A stretch of DNA of 64,000 bases from Hyperoplus lanceolatus (taxonomy: Eukaryota; Chordata; Actinopteri; Uranoscopiformes; Ammodytidae): positions 20,432,001 through 20,496,000 of the forward strand of contig CM049403.1 in assembly GCA_026929865.2 (NCBI GenBank). Direction: 5' to 3'. The position numbers and the translations under genes are program-made. Below are positions 45,830 to 58,605 of this stretch, in pieces (positions within the stretch are counted from its first letter, which is position 1; each line of letters begins with the position of its first letter). The notes under the pieces were generated by a model that had not been told where the DNA came from, ran no database searches, and saw nothing but the letters and a program-made list of their open reading frames with translations.

Positions 45830-46345
45830 AGAGGACCTATGATGCTTTTTGACTTTTATGACCTATAAACGTTGTTATGATGATTCATAGTCATGCTTAA
45901 CCATACTAAATTATCAAATAATGACTTACATGCATTTCGACGTATTCCCTGCTGACCGTCTGGGGTTTTTGTGCAGAGCACTAAACACTATTCTAGCCAG
46001 TCGAGAAGTCACGGTCTACCCTTTCATAATTTGTGACGTCGCATAAAACTTTGTGAAGTCACCACGCGGATGTTTCCATGTATGGTAATGCTGTCACTTC
46101 CCTGTTCGCGTCTGCCTCGCGCCCTTATAGGTCCATGCTCGTGCTCGCCGAAGCATAGGCGGAGGGAGCAGAGATGCCCGAAGCACACACACTCAAGTGT
46201 TGACAGGACGTGCTGGATCGCCAAAATAAGAGAAAGAGCTTCCCGAAAATCTACATAGTTTTTTGTGATGTGATTCGTGTCAGGTTGCTCTATAGCAGTA
46301 TAACACAAGAAATTAAGACCAGAAAAGTAGTATAATAGGTCCTCT
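45830..46345. mobile_element. 516-bp MITE with TTAA target
   Basis: Ends AGAGGACCTATGATGC and, inversely, AGAGGACCTATTATAC are flanked by TTAA (45826-45829 and 46346-46349). The left TTAA is shared with the truncated inverted copy, creating a palindrome centred at about 45828. It contains a TTATAGGTCCATG motif (46125-46137). It is non-coding. Confidence 0.75.
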
Positions 46346-46349
46346 TTAA

Positions 46350-46926
46350 GGTTTGATCATTCAGTTTCACTCTCTTGTGGTTCAAATGAAGAAAAAAAAA
46401 CCTAGTTGTTGTCTCTGAACTCAAAGAAAGACACAACTTTGCCTGCAGACATGTCCTGGAATTACCTCACAACAAGTGCCGGGCTGACCTGTGGTTGCTT
46501 AAAATGAGCAAATTGGCATGTCAGAGACTCAGCCGTAGTCATGCAATCTGACAGTTTACCACCCCAGTGAAGTCTGTGGAGCACCAAACCCCCGAGAGAC
46601 TGAGCTATTTGCCCTGGGAGGAGACAGTGTTTCACATTCTGACCCACAGCATTTGAAACTCTGTCTCCCAGAAATTATGTTAATGTAGTAATAAATTGTT
46701 TCCCCGAATGATGTTGTGATGAAAAACACAATTGCTGGCTGGATTATGTTTGTCCCCTTCCAAACGGATTTGGCGTTTTGCAAATGAGTTGTGTATAAAC
46801 AAAACTTCTCTGAAACTGGGCTAGCATTTTGAGACTGGTCTTTTCCAACCCAGTGAAAAAGTAGCATTCGATCAGGTGCTTTTTCTTCCCTACAATATGC
46901 TAAATAAGACAGCAACAAACATTCAC
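46350..46926. other. No gene recognised
   Basis: Non-coding single-copy-looking DNA up to the LINE target duplication. Confidence 0.4.
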
Positions 46927-46939
46927 CTTGTCAAAACAT

Positions 46940-49900
46940 CATCATCATCATCATCTTCAACCGCTTATCCGAAATCGGGTCGCGGGGGCAGCAACTTGAG
47001 CAGGGAACCCCAAACTTCTCTTTCCCGGGCCACTTCAACCAGCTCTGACTGGGGGATCCCGAGGCGTTCCCAGGCCAGCGTGGAAATATAATCTCTCCAC
47101 CTAGTCCTGGGTCTTCCCCGAGGCCTCCTCCCAGCTGGACGCTCCTGGAACACCTCCCTTGGGAGGCACCCTGGGGGCATCCTTATCAGATGCCCGAACC
47201 ACCTCAACTGGCTCCTTTCAACGCAAAGGAGTAGCGGCTCTGCCCCGAGTTCCTCACGAATGACTGAGCTTCTCACCCTATCTCTAAGGGAGACGCCAGC
47301 CACCCTCCTGAGAAAGCCCATTTCGGCCGCTTGTACCCGCGACCTCGTTCTTTTGGTCATTACCCAGCCTTCATGACCATAGGTGAGGGTAGGAACAAAG
47401 ATCGCCCGGTAGATCGAAAGCTTTGCCTTACGACTCAGCTCTCTTTTCGTCACAACAGTGCGGTAAAGCGAGTGCAAAACCGCCCCTGCTGCTCCGATTC
47501 TACGGCCAATCTCACGCTCCATTGTTCCCTCACTCGCAAACAAGACCCCGAGGTACTTGAACTCCTTCACTTGGGGTAAGGACTCATTCCCTACCTGTAG
47601 TAGACAATCCATCGGTTTCCTGCTGAGCACCATGGCCTCCGATTTAGAGGTGCTGATCCTCATCCCAACCGCTTCACACTCGGCTGCAAACCGATCCAAT
47701 GAGAGCTGAAGGTCACAGGCCGATGATGCCATCAGAACCACATCATCCGCAAACAGCAGAGATGAGATCTTCCAGACCACCAAACTGCAACCCCTCCCCA
47801 CCACGACTACGCCTTGATATCCTGTCCATAAATATCACAAACAGGATTGGTGATAAAGCGCAGCCCTGGCGGAGGCCAACCCCCACCGGAAACGAGTCTG
47901 ACTTACTACCGAGAACCCGTACACAGCTCTCGCTTTGAGCGTACAGAGATTGGATGGCCCTGATCATAAGCCTTCTCCAGATCTACAAAACACATGTAGA
48001 CTGGATGAGCAAACTCCCAAGCTCCCTCTAGGATCCTTGCGAGAGTGAAGAGCTGGTCCGTTGTTCCACGGCCAGGACGGAATCCGCATTGTTCCTCTTC
48101 AATCTGAGGTTCGACTATCGGCCGAACCCTCCTTTCCAGCACCTTGGAGTAGACTTTGCCGGGAAGGCTGAGAAGTGTGATACCCCGGTAGTTGGAACAC
48201 ACTCTCTGGTCCCCCTTTTTAAAAATAGGAACCACCACCCCGGTCTGCCACTCCTTCGGCACTGTACCCGACTTCCACGCAATGTTGAAGAGGCGTGTCA
48301 TCCAAGACAGCCCCTCCACACCCATTGCTTTCAGCATTTCTGGACGGATCTCATCAACCCCCGGGGCTTTGCCACTGTGGAGTTGTTTGACTACCTCAGT
48401 GACTTCCACCAGGGAAATTGACGATGATCCCCCATCAGCCTCCAGCTCTGCCTCCAACATAGAGGGCGTGTTTGTCGGATTCAGGAGTTCCTCAAAGTGC
48501 TCTTTCCACCGACCGACTACCTCCTCAGTTGAGGTCAACAGCGTCCCATCCTTACTGTACACAGCTTGGATAGTTCCCCGCTTCCCCCTCCTGAGGTGCC
48601 GGACGGTCTTCCAGAAACACTTTGGTGCCGACCGAAAGTCCTTCTCCATGGTTTCTCCGAACTTCTCCCACACCCGCTGCTTTGCCTCTGACACGGCAGA
48701 AGCTGCAGCCCTTCGGGCCTGTCGGTACCTTGCAACTGCCTCAGGAGTCCCCCGAGATAACATATCCCGGAAGCACTCCTTCTTCAGTCGGACGGCTTCC
48801 CTGACCACCGAGGTCCACCACGGCGTTCGAGGGTTACCGCCCCTTGAGGCACCTAAGACCTTGAGACCACAGCTGCCTGCCGCGGCTTCAGCAATGGAAG
48901 TTTTGAACATCGACCACTCGGGTTCAATGCCCCCAACCTCCACAGGGATGCTAGAAAAGCTCTGCAGGAGGTGCGAATTAAAGATCTCTTGAACAGGGGC
49001 CTCCGCTAGACGTTCCCAGTTCACCCGCACTACCCGTTTGGGCTTACCAGGTCTGTCCAGAGTCTTTCCCCACCCTTTGACCCAACTCACAACCAGATAG
49101 TGATCAGTTGACAGCTCTGCCCCTCTCTTCACCCGAGTGTCCGAGACATGCGGCCTCAGATCAGATGATACGATCACAAAATCGATCATCGACCTTCGGC
49201 CTAGGGCGCTCTGGTACCATGTACACTTATGAGCATCCTTATGTTCGAACATGGTGTTTGTTATAGACAAACCATGACCAGCACAGAAGTCTAACAACAA
49301 ACGACCACTCGGGTTCAGATCAGGGAGGCCGTTCCTCCCAATCACGCCTTTCCAGGTGTCTCCATCATTGCCCACGTGCGCGTTAAAGTCTCCCAGCAGA
49401 ACTATGGAGTCCCCTACCGGATTCCCATGCAGAAGTTAGTTCAGGGTCTCCAAGAAGGCCGAATACTCCGAACTGCTGTTTGGTGCATACGCACAAACAA
49501 CAGTCAGAGTCTTCCCCCCACAACCCGGAGGCGTAGGGAGGCGACCCTCTCGTCCACCGGGGTAAACTCCAACGTAGTAGCGCCCAGCCGGGGGCTCGTG
49601 AGTATCCCCACACCGGCCCGGCGCCTCACACCTTGGGCAACTCCAGAGAAGAATAGAGTCCAACCCCTGTCCAGAAGTACGGTTCCAGAGCCAAGACTGT
49701 GCGTGGAGGTAAGCCCCACCAGATCTAATTGGTAGCGCTCCACCTCCCGCACCAGTTCCGGCTCCTTCCCCCACAGCGAGGTGACGTTCCACGTCCCCAA
49801 AACCAGCCTCTGCCTCCCGGGTCTGGTCCATCGTGGTCCCCGCCCTTCACTGCCACCCTTTAGGCAGCGCACCCGACCCCAGCGGTTCCTCTGACGAGTG

Positions 49901-50244
49901 GTGGGCCCATCAGTTGTAGAGGGAGTTTGTGCCACGTAGCTTCTTCGGGCTGTGCCCGGCCGGGCCCCGTGGCAGACCCGGCCACCAGACGCTCGCAGGC
50001 GGGCCCCCTTTCTGGGCCTGGCTCCAGACGGGGGCCCCGGGCTTCCTCCGGGCAGGGTCACACTTCCTCTATCTCGTTTTTTCATGAGGTCTTTTTGAAC
50101 CATTCTTAGTCGGGCCCCTCACCCGAGACCACTTTGCCTTGGGAGACCCTACCAGGAGCACTAGGCTCCGGACAACACAGCTCTCAGGTTCACAGGGGCA
50201 CACAAACCTCTCCACCACGGTAAGGTGATGGTTCCCGGAGAGGA
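46940..50244 (-). mobile_element. Rex3-like (RTE clade) LINE, apparently full-length
   Basis: The 3305-bp body lies on minus and ends at its 3' side with GATGATGATG, a simple-repeat tail typical of RTE elements. A 13-bp target duplication CTTGTCAAAACAT flanks it (46927-46939 and 50245-50257), so the 5' end seems complete, which is unusual for a LINE. One ORF spans endonuclease and reverse transcriptase but has several frame changes. Confidence 0.8.
46965..50103 (-). pseudogene. Rex3-like endonuclease/reverse transcriptase ORF, frameshifted
   Basis: The protein would nick target DNA and copy its RNA at the nick. From the Met at 50103 (MVQKDLMKKRD), the AP-like endonuclease begins with LGTWNVTSL and STHSLGSG, then CAYAPNSSSEY in a second frame, and includes STDHYLV (near 49105) at its end. 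Reverse transcriptase shows [63 protein letters not shown] and the catalytic FADD (LLFADDVVLM, about 47755). The C-terminal part ends RPRTRWRDYIS...LLPPRPDFG. Frame changes occur near 49510, 49440-49375, 47950 and 47790. Rex3 proteins are close to 1000 residues, and the length here fits. Confidence 0.8.
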
Positions 50245-50257
50245 CTTGTCAAAACAT

Positions 50258-50671
50258 GTACGGAACAATATCAAAACAAGCTCTCTCCTCCAATGTACCA
50301 TTACAATGGTGAGTATGTCGCCACAATAATTAGTAAACTATGAAGGGCCATTCATGTATGTGGAAAACATCTACAGTATGTGAAGCAGTGTCAGTCATCA
50401 GGAGAATCAGAGGATATCTGGTGCCACCACCTTGGGAGTCGAGTTTCTGTATGGGGCTTTACTTTACAGCATCAGCGTCTGTTTAACGATGTGACAACAA
50501 CACTATGGTTAAGGTTTGCTCATGTTTAGGCACAGAAACGACTTGGATACGTTTGGAAAAGATCACAGTTTGGGTTCAAATGAGTATACTTTCTTAATGT
50601 TAGGGGACCTTCGTTGTCATGCTTATACATTAACACTTGAATAAACAGTGTTAATGTTAAGGAATGTATGT
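50258..50671. other. No gene recognised
   Basis: Short non-coding stretch between the LINE and the second hAT-like copy. Confidence 0.4.
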
Positions 50672-50679
50672 TGTTATGT

Positions 50680-51838
50680 AGGGCCCTATGAAATCTGTTT
50701 TATTTTTTTCCAAATTCAGTTTTATTTTTTCACAAATTCCGTTTTTTCCGTTTTAAATCTCATGACTTCCGTTTTTTTACAATTATCACTCATTCCGTCA
50801 TCAGAACGAGTGTCTAATTATTGCGAACAAATAATATTCTAACAATTTAATCAGATATAAGGCTAAATTTAAAATACATCACAACATTGCACTGTTTTTA
50901 GTGCTTAAAAAAGCGAAAAAAAAAAAATGTTGGGTATAGGCTATAACAGAAAATAAAGCCATTCATTTTGTGCTTCAAGTGAAACATTAAATATTATTTT
51001 GACATAAATAATTATGTCCTTATTAACTTTGCAAGAAGCTGGACTAGAGTGAAAATTGGACAGGGCCCTATAAGTCCATGGCTTTTACCTGTGGGACAGC
51101 GCTTCACCCAACAGCGGGCTGCAACACCAACATACAGTCTATTGTGCGACGGAGAGCTAGTTATTATTAGCATCAGCGTTAGCCGACATCACGGCAACAG
51201 CTGAATAATGTAACACATTACACAAGTTACACTACACGAAAACAACGGGCTGTAGACGCTAGAGTTATAATTGCGTGTAGGAAACATTGTTGAGACTGGA
51301 ATTTCGTACCACAGCGGCCGTTCCATAATACAACACTCCCTTTAGCAATGGCTGAATATAAGACCTCCCTGTGCTGTGTATCTGCGGGAGCGAGTGGCAT
51401 TAATAACTTAAAAACAGTAAACGTTTAACATGATTGCGTGCTTTTAGATGCTTTAATCGAATTTATAAACAGACCATATTATTAACAATAAATTGAGTTA
51501 TGTACATGTCAGAGTTACGTACATGGATACATTCATAAGTAAACATTGAATAGACAGATTTGTGAAAGGGGTTTGGCGCTGTGTGTTACATTAGCGATCC
51601 TGCAGCCAGGCTCTACTTTTCACGGCAGTAGTTTGGTCTTTAGATGTCGCCAAACCAAAATTCCTCCCTAGTTCTGCTTTAATTTCAACCGTGTTGTTTC
51701 CCTTTGCATTGGAAATTGAATTTCACCAAAATAATGGCGAATTCCGTGACATTCCGTGTTAACAAGAAGATTCCGTTTTTATTGCCCGATTCCGTGATTC
51801 CGTCCGTGTTTTCGTTATCGCGGAAATCATAGGGCGCT
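50680..51838 (-). mobile_element. hAT-like non-autonomous element, copy 2 (inverted)
   Basis: Homologous over its full length to 42025-43153 in opposite orientation, with small indels. The flanks TGTTATGT (50672-50679) and AGTTATGC (51839-51846) match at 6 of 8, a decayed target duplication. Confidence 0.8.
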
Positions 51839-51846
51839 AGTTATGC

Positions 51847-54800
51847 CACCTTACGTCCACCTTTTCCTATGGCCACTAGGGTGCTCTTATCACTTACGTA
51901 GATATATATCGTTGTTGAGTACTCACCGACAAAATTGTCATTCTTCTTGGGAAGTCAGTCTCTTACACATATTTGTTGATACTTTCAATCCTTGGTAGTT
52001 CATATCTATCTATCCATCCATCCATCCATCCTATCCAAAATTGTATTTCTGTGAAAGCCTGTCATTTTCAAATCAACGTATCTTTGCTTTTGTACAGCAA
52101 ATTTGGTTGTTGTTATTGAATTAAATCCCATTGAATCCATCCAAGACATTTTTAAAAAATGAGTATAATTGCAACAATAGAATGTTTCCGATGTAATGTT
52201 CTTCATCAGCGCACAACAATTTGGTAATCTAATAGTTTATGCTAGTATGACATTTTCATTGTTTGACAAAAAAAAGCCTATTTTGCAGAGAGACTATAGT
52301 GTGTATAGTTGTGCAAATCACAAGCTTTAGATCTATGATGAAGTGTGCTAATGTATTAGGGTACTCAGTCAACCTTCTCACATCTTTGATTGCGACAGTT
52401 TATGTTAAGGTTCTGATACTCAAATTCACAGTCATGAGGAGATACTGATGAGCCCATTGGAGAAGTAACAGGATGGCACTGTGGCCCATTTTGGAAATCA
52501 AGTGCTGCCATTAACAATAAACCCCGGTAGCGGTCGCATGCTATTCAACCAAACCACAAACCTCCTACAGTTTTAAACATTAATCACATATTGCTGGCTT
52601 AATCAGGTTTTCTATTCAGGCCTTCTTCTGAGGTTTGCTAACTTTATTGGATGCAATGTCTTTTTTTATATGTGTGTTGAAATCCACTGCTCTGTGTATA
52701 TTTTAACAAGACATTTTTATGAAACATTTATTTTCACATTCAAGTTTTCTTTTGGCACATCATGAGACAAATATTACAGAGTTCATTGACTGCATTGTCT
52801 CACGTCTCCGTTCCCCAACTTACTTGTACCAAGCCAATTTAAGCAAACCACTTAGTGTGCCCATGAAAATGACTTTGGAGGGGAAAGTTCTATTAGTAAA
52901 CCGCATGGCTTTTTGAAAGCTTGGAGACATCATTTAACCGCCTAGAGACGGGGGGTCAGATCCCGCCACTGTCCTCCTTATGTGGGTGAGAGGGGCCAAT
53001 CAGACTGTCATTACTCTGCTGACAGCATGAGTTTGCTGTTCTGAAAGCAGCTGCAGGGCACTCTCGTTGACTCCTCTTCTCCACACATGTTTTAGATAAG
53101 CAAGTAAAATACAATTGCTCTTTTTATTGAAGTTATTTAAGAGCTGGTTTGTTGCACATATCATATAGGAAAACCGTAAGCACAACTATTTGCTTGATTC
53201 ATCGATATCTACTGTATAACCTAATTTCTCTCTAAACGGATTTTGTTATACTTTTACCATCTGCAAGACATAAAGCCATCCGACTGGAGTGAAAAAAATC
53301 ATCAACAATTTGGTCACGATTCAATAACTTTAATACTATATCTGTCTTCTTTGGCAGCTCTAACATTTTTTTGCCAAAAGCTCCTACTGAGTCAACACCC
53401 ACAGGAAAACAGAAACCTCTAAGTAACAAGAGAATTACTTTATTTGTCTATAAAATGTCTTGGGGACACGGGCGATGAAACCATTAAACAGTTATGGGAG
53501 ACGTAACCCCGCTGACACTGATGGTATCAGAGATAAGTGGGAGGGAAACACACCGGGGACGCTCTATGTGAAACCCAACCCACCCTCTGAAAGCCCTGCT
53601 ATTCACCCTGACATCCGCAAATAAGGGAAATGGAGTCCCTGAAATTCCAATCTCCATGTACATTCTCTCCTCTCTCTCCTTCTCTCTTCTTGGTCTCTTT
53701 TACCGTCACTCAATCAGGATGGTGTCCAAGTCTCCCCACAATGGCCGCGTCACCAGCACCGCTCGCTGTTCGAGCTAGCATTCTCAACCCCGTTCTCCCG
53801 CTGACTAAGTAGTGTTATGGTTAGTTAGCATTTTTGGCAGGCCTGGGGGTTCCCTGTGACATTATGTCTAAAGCACTTGTCAAAACAGCGGTTTGGAGGA
53901 GCCGTGCTGGTCTGCCGTCTGGGGAAGGTTTTAGGCATTTAGGCAGTGGCAGGGACCGGTGGAGGGGACGGAGGGAGCCAGGGAAATTGTGGGTGGGCGA
54001 GAGAAGGGGAGAGAGAAAGCCTGGCGTCTCAGGCCCTGACAGCCCTACTCTCCAGACTCTCTGCCCACAAACAGCAGAAAGACAGGCAGCATTAGCAGAG
54101 CTTGGCTGAAGCTAACCTGCAGTGTGCAAACTTGTGCTTGTTACCCAGGAGCAATCCTTTCCCTTTACTACAAAATCCGGTCATAGATATTGTGTACTGC
54201 AGTGCACAGGCGCTGCTGCTGTCGTCATTTGACCATAATTCAAGACTGTAAGAAGCAAAACAAAGGAGCAACACAGTCCAGTGAGTTTCCCTTTTATGTT
54301 CTCGCTTGTATTTCTTCCTCTCCCCCATAACTTCTTACTCTTCCCTGACACTTATTTTTTTGTTTCTCCTCTCACCCTTCTTAAGCCAACTACTGTGCAC
54401 ACTTTCTCCCCACCTAACTCCTCCCCTATCCTTCTCCTCCTTCTCGTATATCATATTAGACCATGCGCTTGTGTTGTTCCAAGTGTCTTATAAAGAAAAC
54501 CCTTCTGTATCATGGCTTTAAAGTCAGAGAGTAGAGCGGGTTAAGACAGTTTATGCATACTTCAAATAGGTCATGAAGGTAACATTTAGTCTTGTATACT
54601 GATATGGTAGTGATTGCAAAACAATGCAAGATGTAAAAAGGTATTATATTTGGTAAAGTATTTAGGAGTTCCTTTCTTTGTTCATCAATCCTTTCATACA
54701 TTTTAGATTTGTCAAATGCTCAAGTATGCATGCATGACTGCGGTCCCCTGTGCATCTATTGCAGGAGATTCATGTGATTCACCATTTATTTCTTTATATA

Positions 54801-57687
54801 CAATTACAAACTCAAGTGTGGGCACATTGGGGTGTGGATACTTGTAGTTTGAGCAGTGTTTCAGAGGGTTAAGTGCTGGGGCTAACAAACAGCCGTCACT
54901 GTGTGGGTGGTATTTAAACTCCATACCTTGATGTCACCAGGGCTACAATCCTTTGCCAGCGCTTGACTGCCCAAAATCCGACCCCATATCTCCCCATCCA
55001 GCTCCCCCGGCTCTCGGGTCCAGTATTTATTTGAAAAGTACATTCTACTCTCGTTGATTTATGGCTTTTAAAAAGGCGGGTTTATGGTATCCATGCCAGT
55101 TAAAGGCTCCCATGGTTGCAGTTTTCTGGCTGGAAGCTAACTTTCTCTCAGACAAGACCATTACTCGTCATCTTTCCACACAGTACAGTGCATTCACGAG
55201 TTCACGTTCTCAGACCAACTGAAACTACCTGCACTTTAGAATACACTTTTATTTTCATTTTCCAAACACAGGATGCAGACTTCAGTGCAAAGTTCTTCTT
55301 CCTGTGAAATCCCTTCGGAAGCCTTTCCTCTTCCCTCTGGATAAACTGGAGATATGGAGCAAAGTTTTTTTAAAGTCCTCCTGAGTCCCCAGGAGAGGTG
55401 TTAGAAAAGGAGGCAGGTTGCATATCAGCATTTTCCATCCGTGACCCTCAGTGGGATTTCACACCACACACTGTTTTACTAAACATGCCTATTGGGCAGA
55501 GTGCAGGAGCCAAAAAAGCACTCATGCATTCTGATTCATACTGGCTAATTTGTCCATTCAGCCATACATGCACGCATCCAAACACTCTGCACACACATAC
55601 ATAAATCCACCGATATAGTTCCCAAACCCCTAGCCAACTTCTCCTTGCCGCAAACTCTTGTTATGGTAAAATACATCTGTAGTGCAGAGTTTATTAGAGA
55701 GCTCCGCAGGGCAAAGGAGCTCATCAATAATGCAGCAGAGAGAGGCCCATGGCTGGGTCTGGTGGAGAGGAGCATCTGCCCTCAGGGCTCAGAGGTCTGG
55801 CCAGGCCCTGCAGGCAGAATGATAGGCAGGTGCCCTTGGGGCAGCAGGCCACCGACACCAGCATCACCGGAGGAAGCCCTGGGAGAAGCCCTGCTGTTTT
55901 GATTAGCCCTGCCAAACTTAGTGTGCTTCTGCGTGGGTTTGTTTTTGTGTGTGCAGGATCAGGGCGCTAAAAGAAGTGTGTTCTATCAGTGTAACCATTA
56001 GCACCTCTGATTATTATCACTGCACTTTAAAGCCAGCGGCATGCTGAGATTAAGATAAATAAACATTAAGACACACTCACTGATAACGTCACATGCATAC
56101 AGTATATGCAAATGGATGAGTGAAGCCTTCTTGAAAACTGTGGCGACTAGCCAGGCTGCTATTTTTTTTCGGTTCGCACTATAGGCCACTTTCAGCCACT
56201 GCACAATGTCACACAGCACACATACACCCTGGGAAAATTCATCATAAAGTCTAAAAGCTCTTTTGATCCCATAGCGTATTTCCTTTGACAAAGCCGCTTG
56301 AAATACTCTGGATAGTTTCAACTACTTCCCCTATTGTTATGCAGGCAAAGCCCCAATTGCCTGACCATACCAAAGTGATTCAAAGTGGCCATGAATCACA
56401 TCGACATATGAGTTTCGATTTCCCGGTACCCACTGTGTTGCTCGCTGACGAGACATCTCCGCAAAACAGAAACACGATCTGCCCTCAAAGTTTACAAAAG
56501 GAAAACCCCAATTCATCCAATACTAGAGCTATTCCGGGTTCTCTTACTGCTGCTAGCTGTAATTATGACCAACACTATCCAGGATCACAAAATGGTTGTG
56601 CAACACCAAAATGGTTTGGAACTGTACTCCTCCTGAGAAGCGTTGCCTGGGAAGTAGCCCTTCCACCAGTCCTTCCTTTCCCCACTTCCAAACATCCCAA
56701 AATGACAGGCAATGCTCCTGTGAGTGTGAGGGCATGTTGGGTTTTTTCGTAGTTTAAAACTCTGTGTCTAACACCACTGTTGGGTTGAGGGAGGGTGGGA
56801 TTTGATTTAAACCTGCAGGTGGTTACTATGCAGAGGCTGTGGAACACATTATCACTGGGGTGATCCTGCTTTTAGCTCGCCATCTTCGTCTCCTCCTCCC
56901 ACCAGACAGAGTGACATTTATAGGGTCCCGTGCAGTGGTCTGTGACCGTGAAAACTATCGTTGCTCTTGAACGCACATCCCACCATTCCTGGTCCACAGT
57001 TTGTCAATGGGATGGTGGATAATGTCTTGATGGAAAGTCCGCAGGGCAGAGCAGAATGGGTCACTGACTTGGGTGCTTGGTCCACAGACTCCACCCCGAC
57101 TAAAAAAATATGGAAATGTGGGCTGAGACGAGATTATTATATACAAGTGACCTCCAAAAATATGTATGCAAATTGATCAGCTTCTTTTGTTTTCTTCTAT
57201 GCTGTGATGTTTTATTTTCTATTCTGTTGTATAATATAATCTAATATATACACTGAAGGGGATTTCATCTTTGGCATCCTTAAAACCACAGTGTTTACAT
57301 TTGTATGATTTTCAAAACATTCAGATTGAGCAATCTTTATTCAAAAAGTTAAATAATAATTGTCGGCATTGGTCAGAATGTGTAACTTTCAGCTAGTATT
57401 GTCCCTGCCCTTGAGTCGATCCGTAGGGGGCAGAGGGGTAACAGCAACATTGCTGTATGCAACTGTCTTTTTTGATACTTCCACTGGGAAGCCAACGCTA
57501 GAAATAGCTAGTTTTGTGTTGTGTTTTATCTTTTTCACACCAAAACTCATTCTCGGTGTATAATTTAAAAGGACACATAGGATTAATTAATTTATACATT
57601 TTTTATGAAACTTTTTTAATGCAATTGCTTTTTAATTTTTTTCATTCTGCTCGAATTGAAGAAGAAATAAATTAATATAGGGTTGAA
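51847..57687. other. Long non-coding stretch, no gene recognised
   Basis: No frame has family features or exon-like structure. It contains a short ATCC repeat (52012-52030). Segments of mixed composition such as 53600-54120 and 55640-55920 could be conserved non-coding DNA, but that cannot be judged from one sequence. Confidence 0.35.
52012..52030. repeat. (ATCC)n microsatellite
   Basis: Four to five ATCC units after CTATCTATC. Confidence 0.8.
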
Positions 57688-58011
57688 CAATTCTTCTAGC
57701 CTGGAAATCCAGACCTGCCGCTAGGCACTGGCAAATTAGATTTGCTTCGCCTGTTGGTCTGGAGACTCTCCATTGAAGCTCATTAAATATGTCAAGAAAT
57801 CCTGAGCTTCCAATCAAATCGTTCTTTCTGATATGGGCGAGCCAGTGCCCTATGTATGGTGCTATGGGGCGGACGTAACCAAATGACGACAGTGACATGC
57901 ATGCGGCGTCGAAGCTGTGATAGTAAACATCAAAGATGGTTGCGGATATTTTGTTTGAGTTTGAGTCGGCTTTGGCCTCGACCTTTTACGATTTGACGAA
58001 CTTTCATCAGC

Positions 58012-58452
58012 AAGTTTCATTTGAGATTCATTACAGGAGATGCTTATGATACACACCATTGTGTTTTATATGAAAAGGTTGGGTGGTCCTCCCTTAAGGA
58101 GAGACGTGATGCACATTGGCATATTTTTATATATAAAGCTCTGACTGGAAAGCTACCACTCTATCTGACAGAAATGCTGCTTATTTCAGATGGGCTTTAT
58201 CAAACCCGCTCAACTGACATGATCATGTTATATGTCCCCTATGTCCGGTCTGAGCTTGGTAAAACCGCTTTTAGCTATAGTGCCCCTGACTCCTGGAACA
58301 GCCTACAACATACAATTAAAATAAATACACTCATATCTGTTAACCAATTTAAAAGTATTATTTTGAATCAACCCCTCCACACTTGTAACTGTTTTAATTA
58401 GGCTATTATTTATTTCATTCAATTGATCTGAATGTTTTAAATTGTTGTTGTC

Positions 58453-58496
<44 letters not shown>

Positions 58497-58605
58497 CTTG
58501 TTATGTATTCTCATTGTATATTGTGTATCTGTACTCGACGTCATTGTAAAAGAGGGTCACCCCTCAATTGATCTTTCGAGGTTAAATAAAGGTTACAATA
58601 CAAGT
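58012..58605 (+). pseudogene. 3' end of a non-LTR retrotransposon (LINE) ORF and its UTR
   Basis: The frame to 58401 encodes the terminal region of a LINE reverse-transcriptase protein: RFITGDAYDTHHC, VGWSSLKERRD, FIYKALTGKLPLYL, ELGKTAFSYSAPDSWNSLQ. This layout ends many fish L2/L1-like ORF2 proteins. It is open but 5'-truncated, as is normal for LINE insertions. The UTR includes a (TG)n tract and ends AAAAGAGGGTCACC...GGTTAAATAAAGG with a short A-rich tail near 58605. Reverse transcriptase catalytic motifs are absent. The clade is not certain. Confidence 0.7.
58457..58493 (+). repeat. (TG)n microsatellite
   Basis: About 18 TG units inside the LINE 3' UTR. Confidence 0.9.

Noticed and set aside
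48192-48992. 266-codon plus-strand frame
   Set aside because: It is antisense to the Rex3-like reverse transcriptase ORF, whose motifs are clear on the minus strand.
53630-54109. Possible exons in a relatively GC-rich stretch
   Set aside because: Frames are short, without splice-site pairs or domain features, and several overlap; composition alone is not enough.
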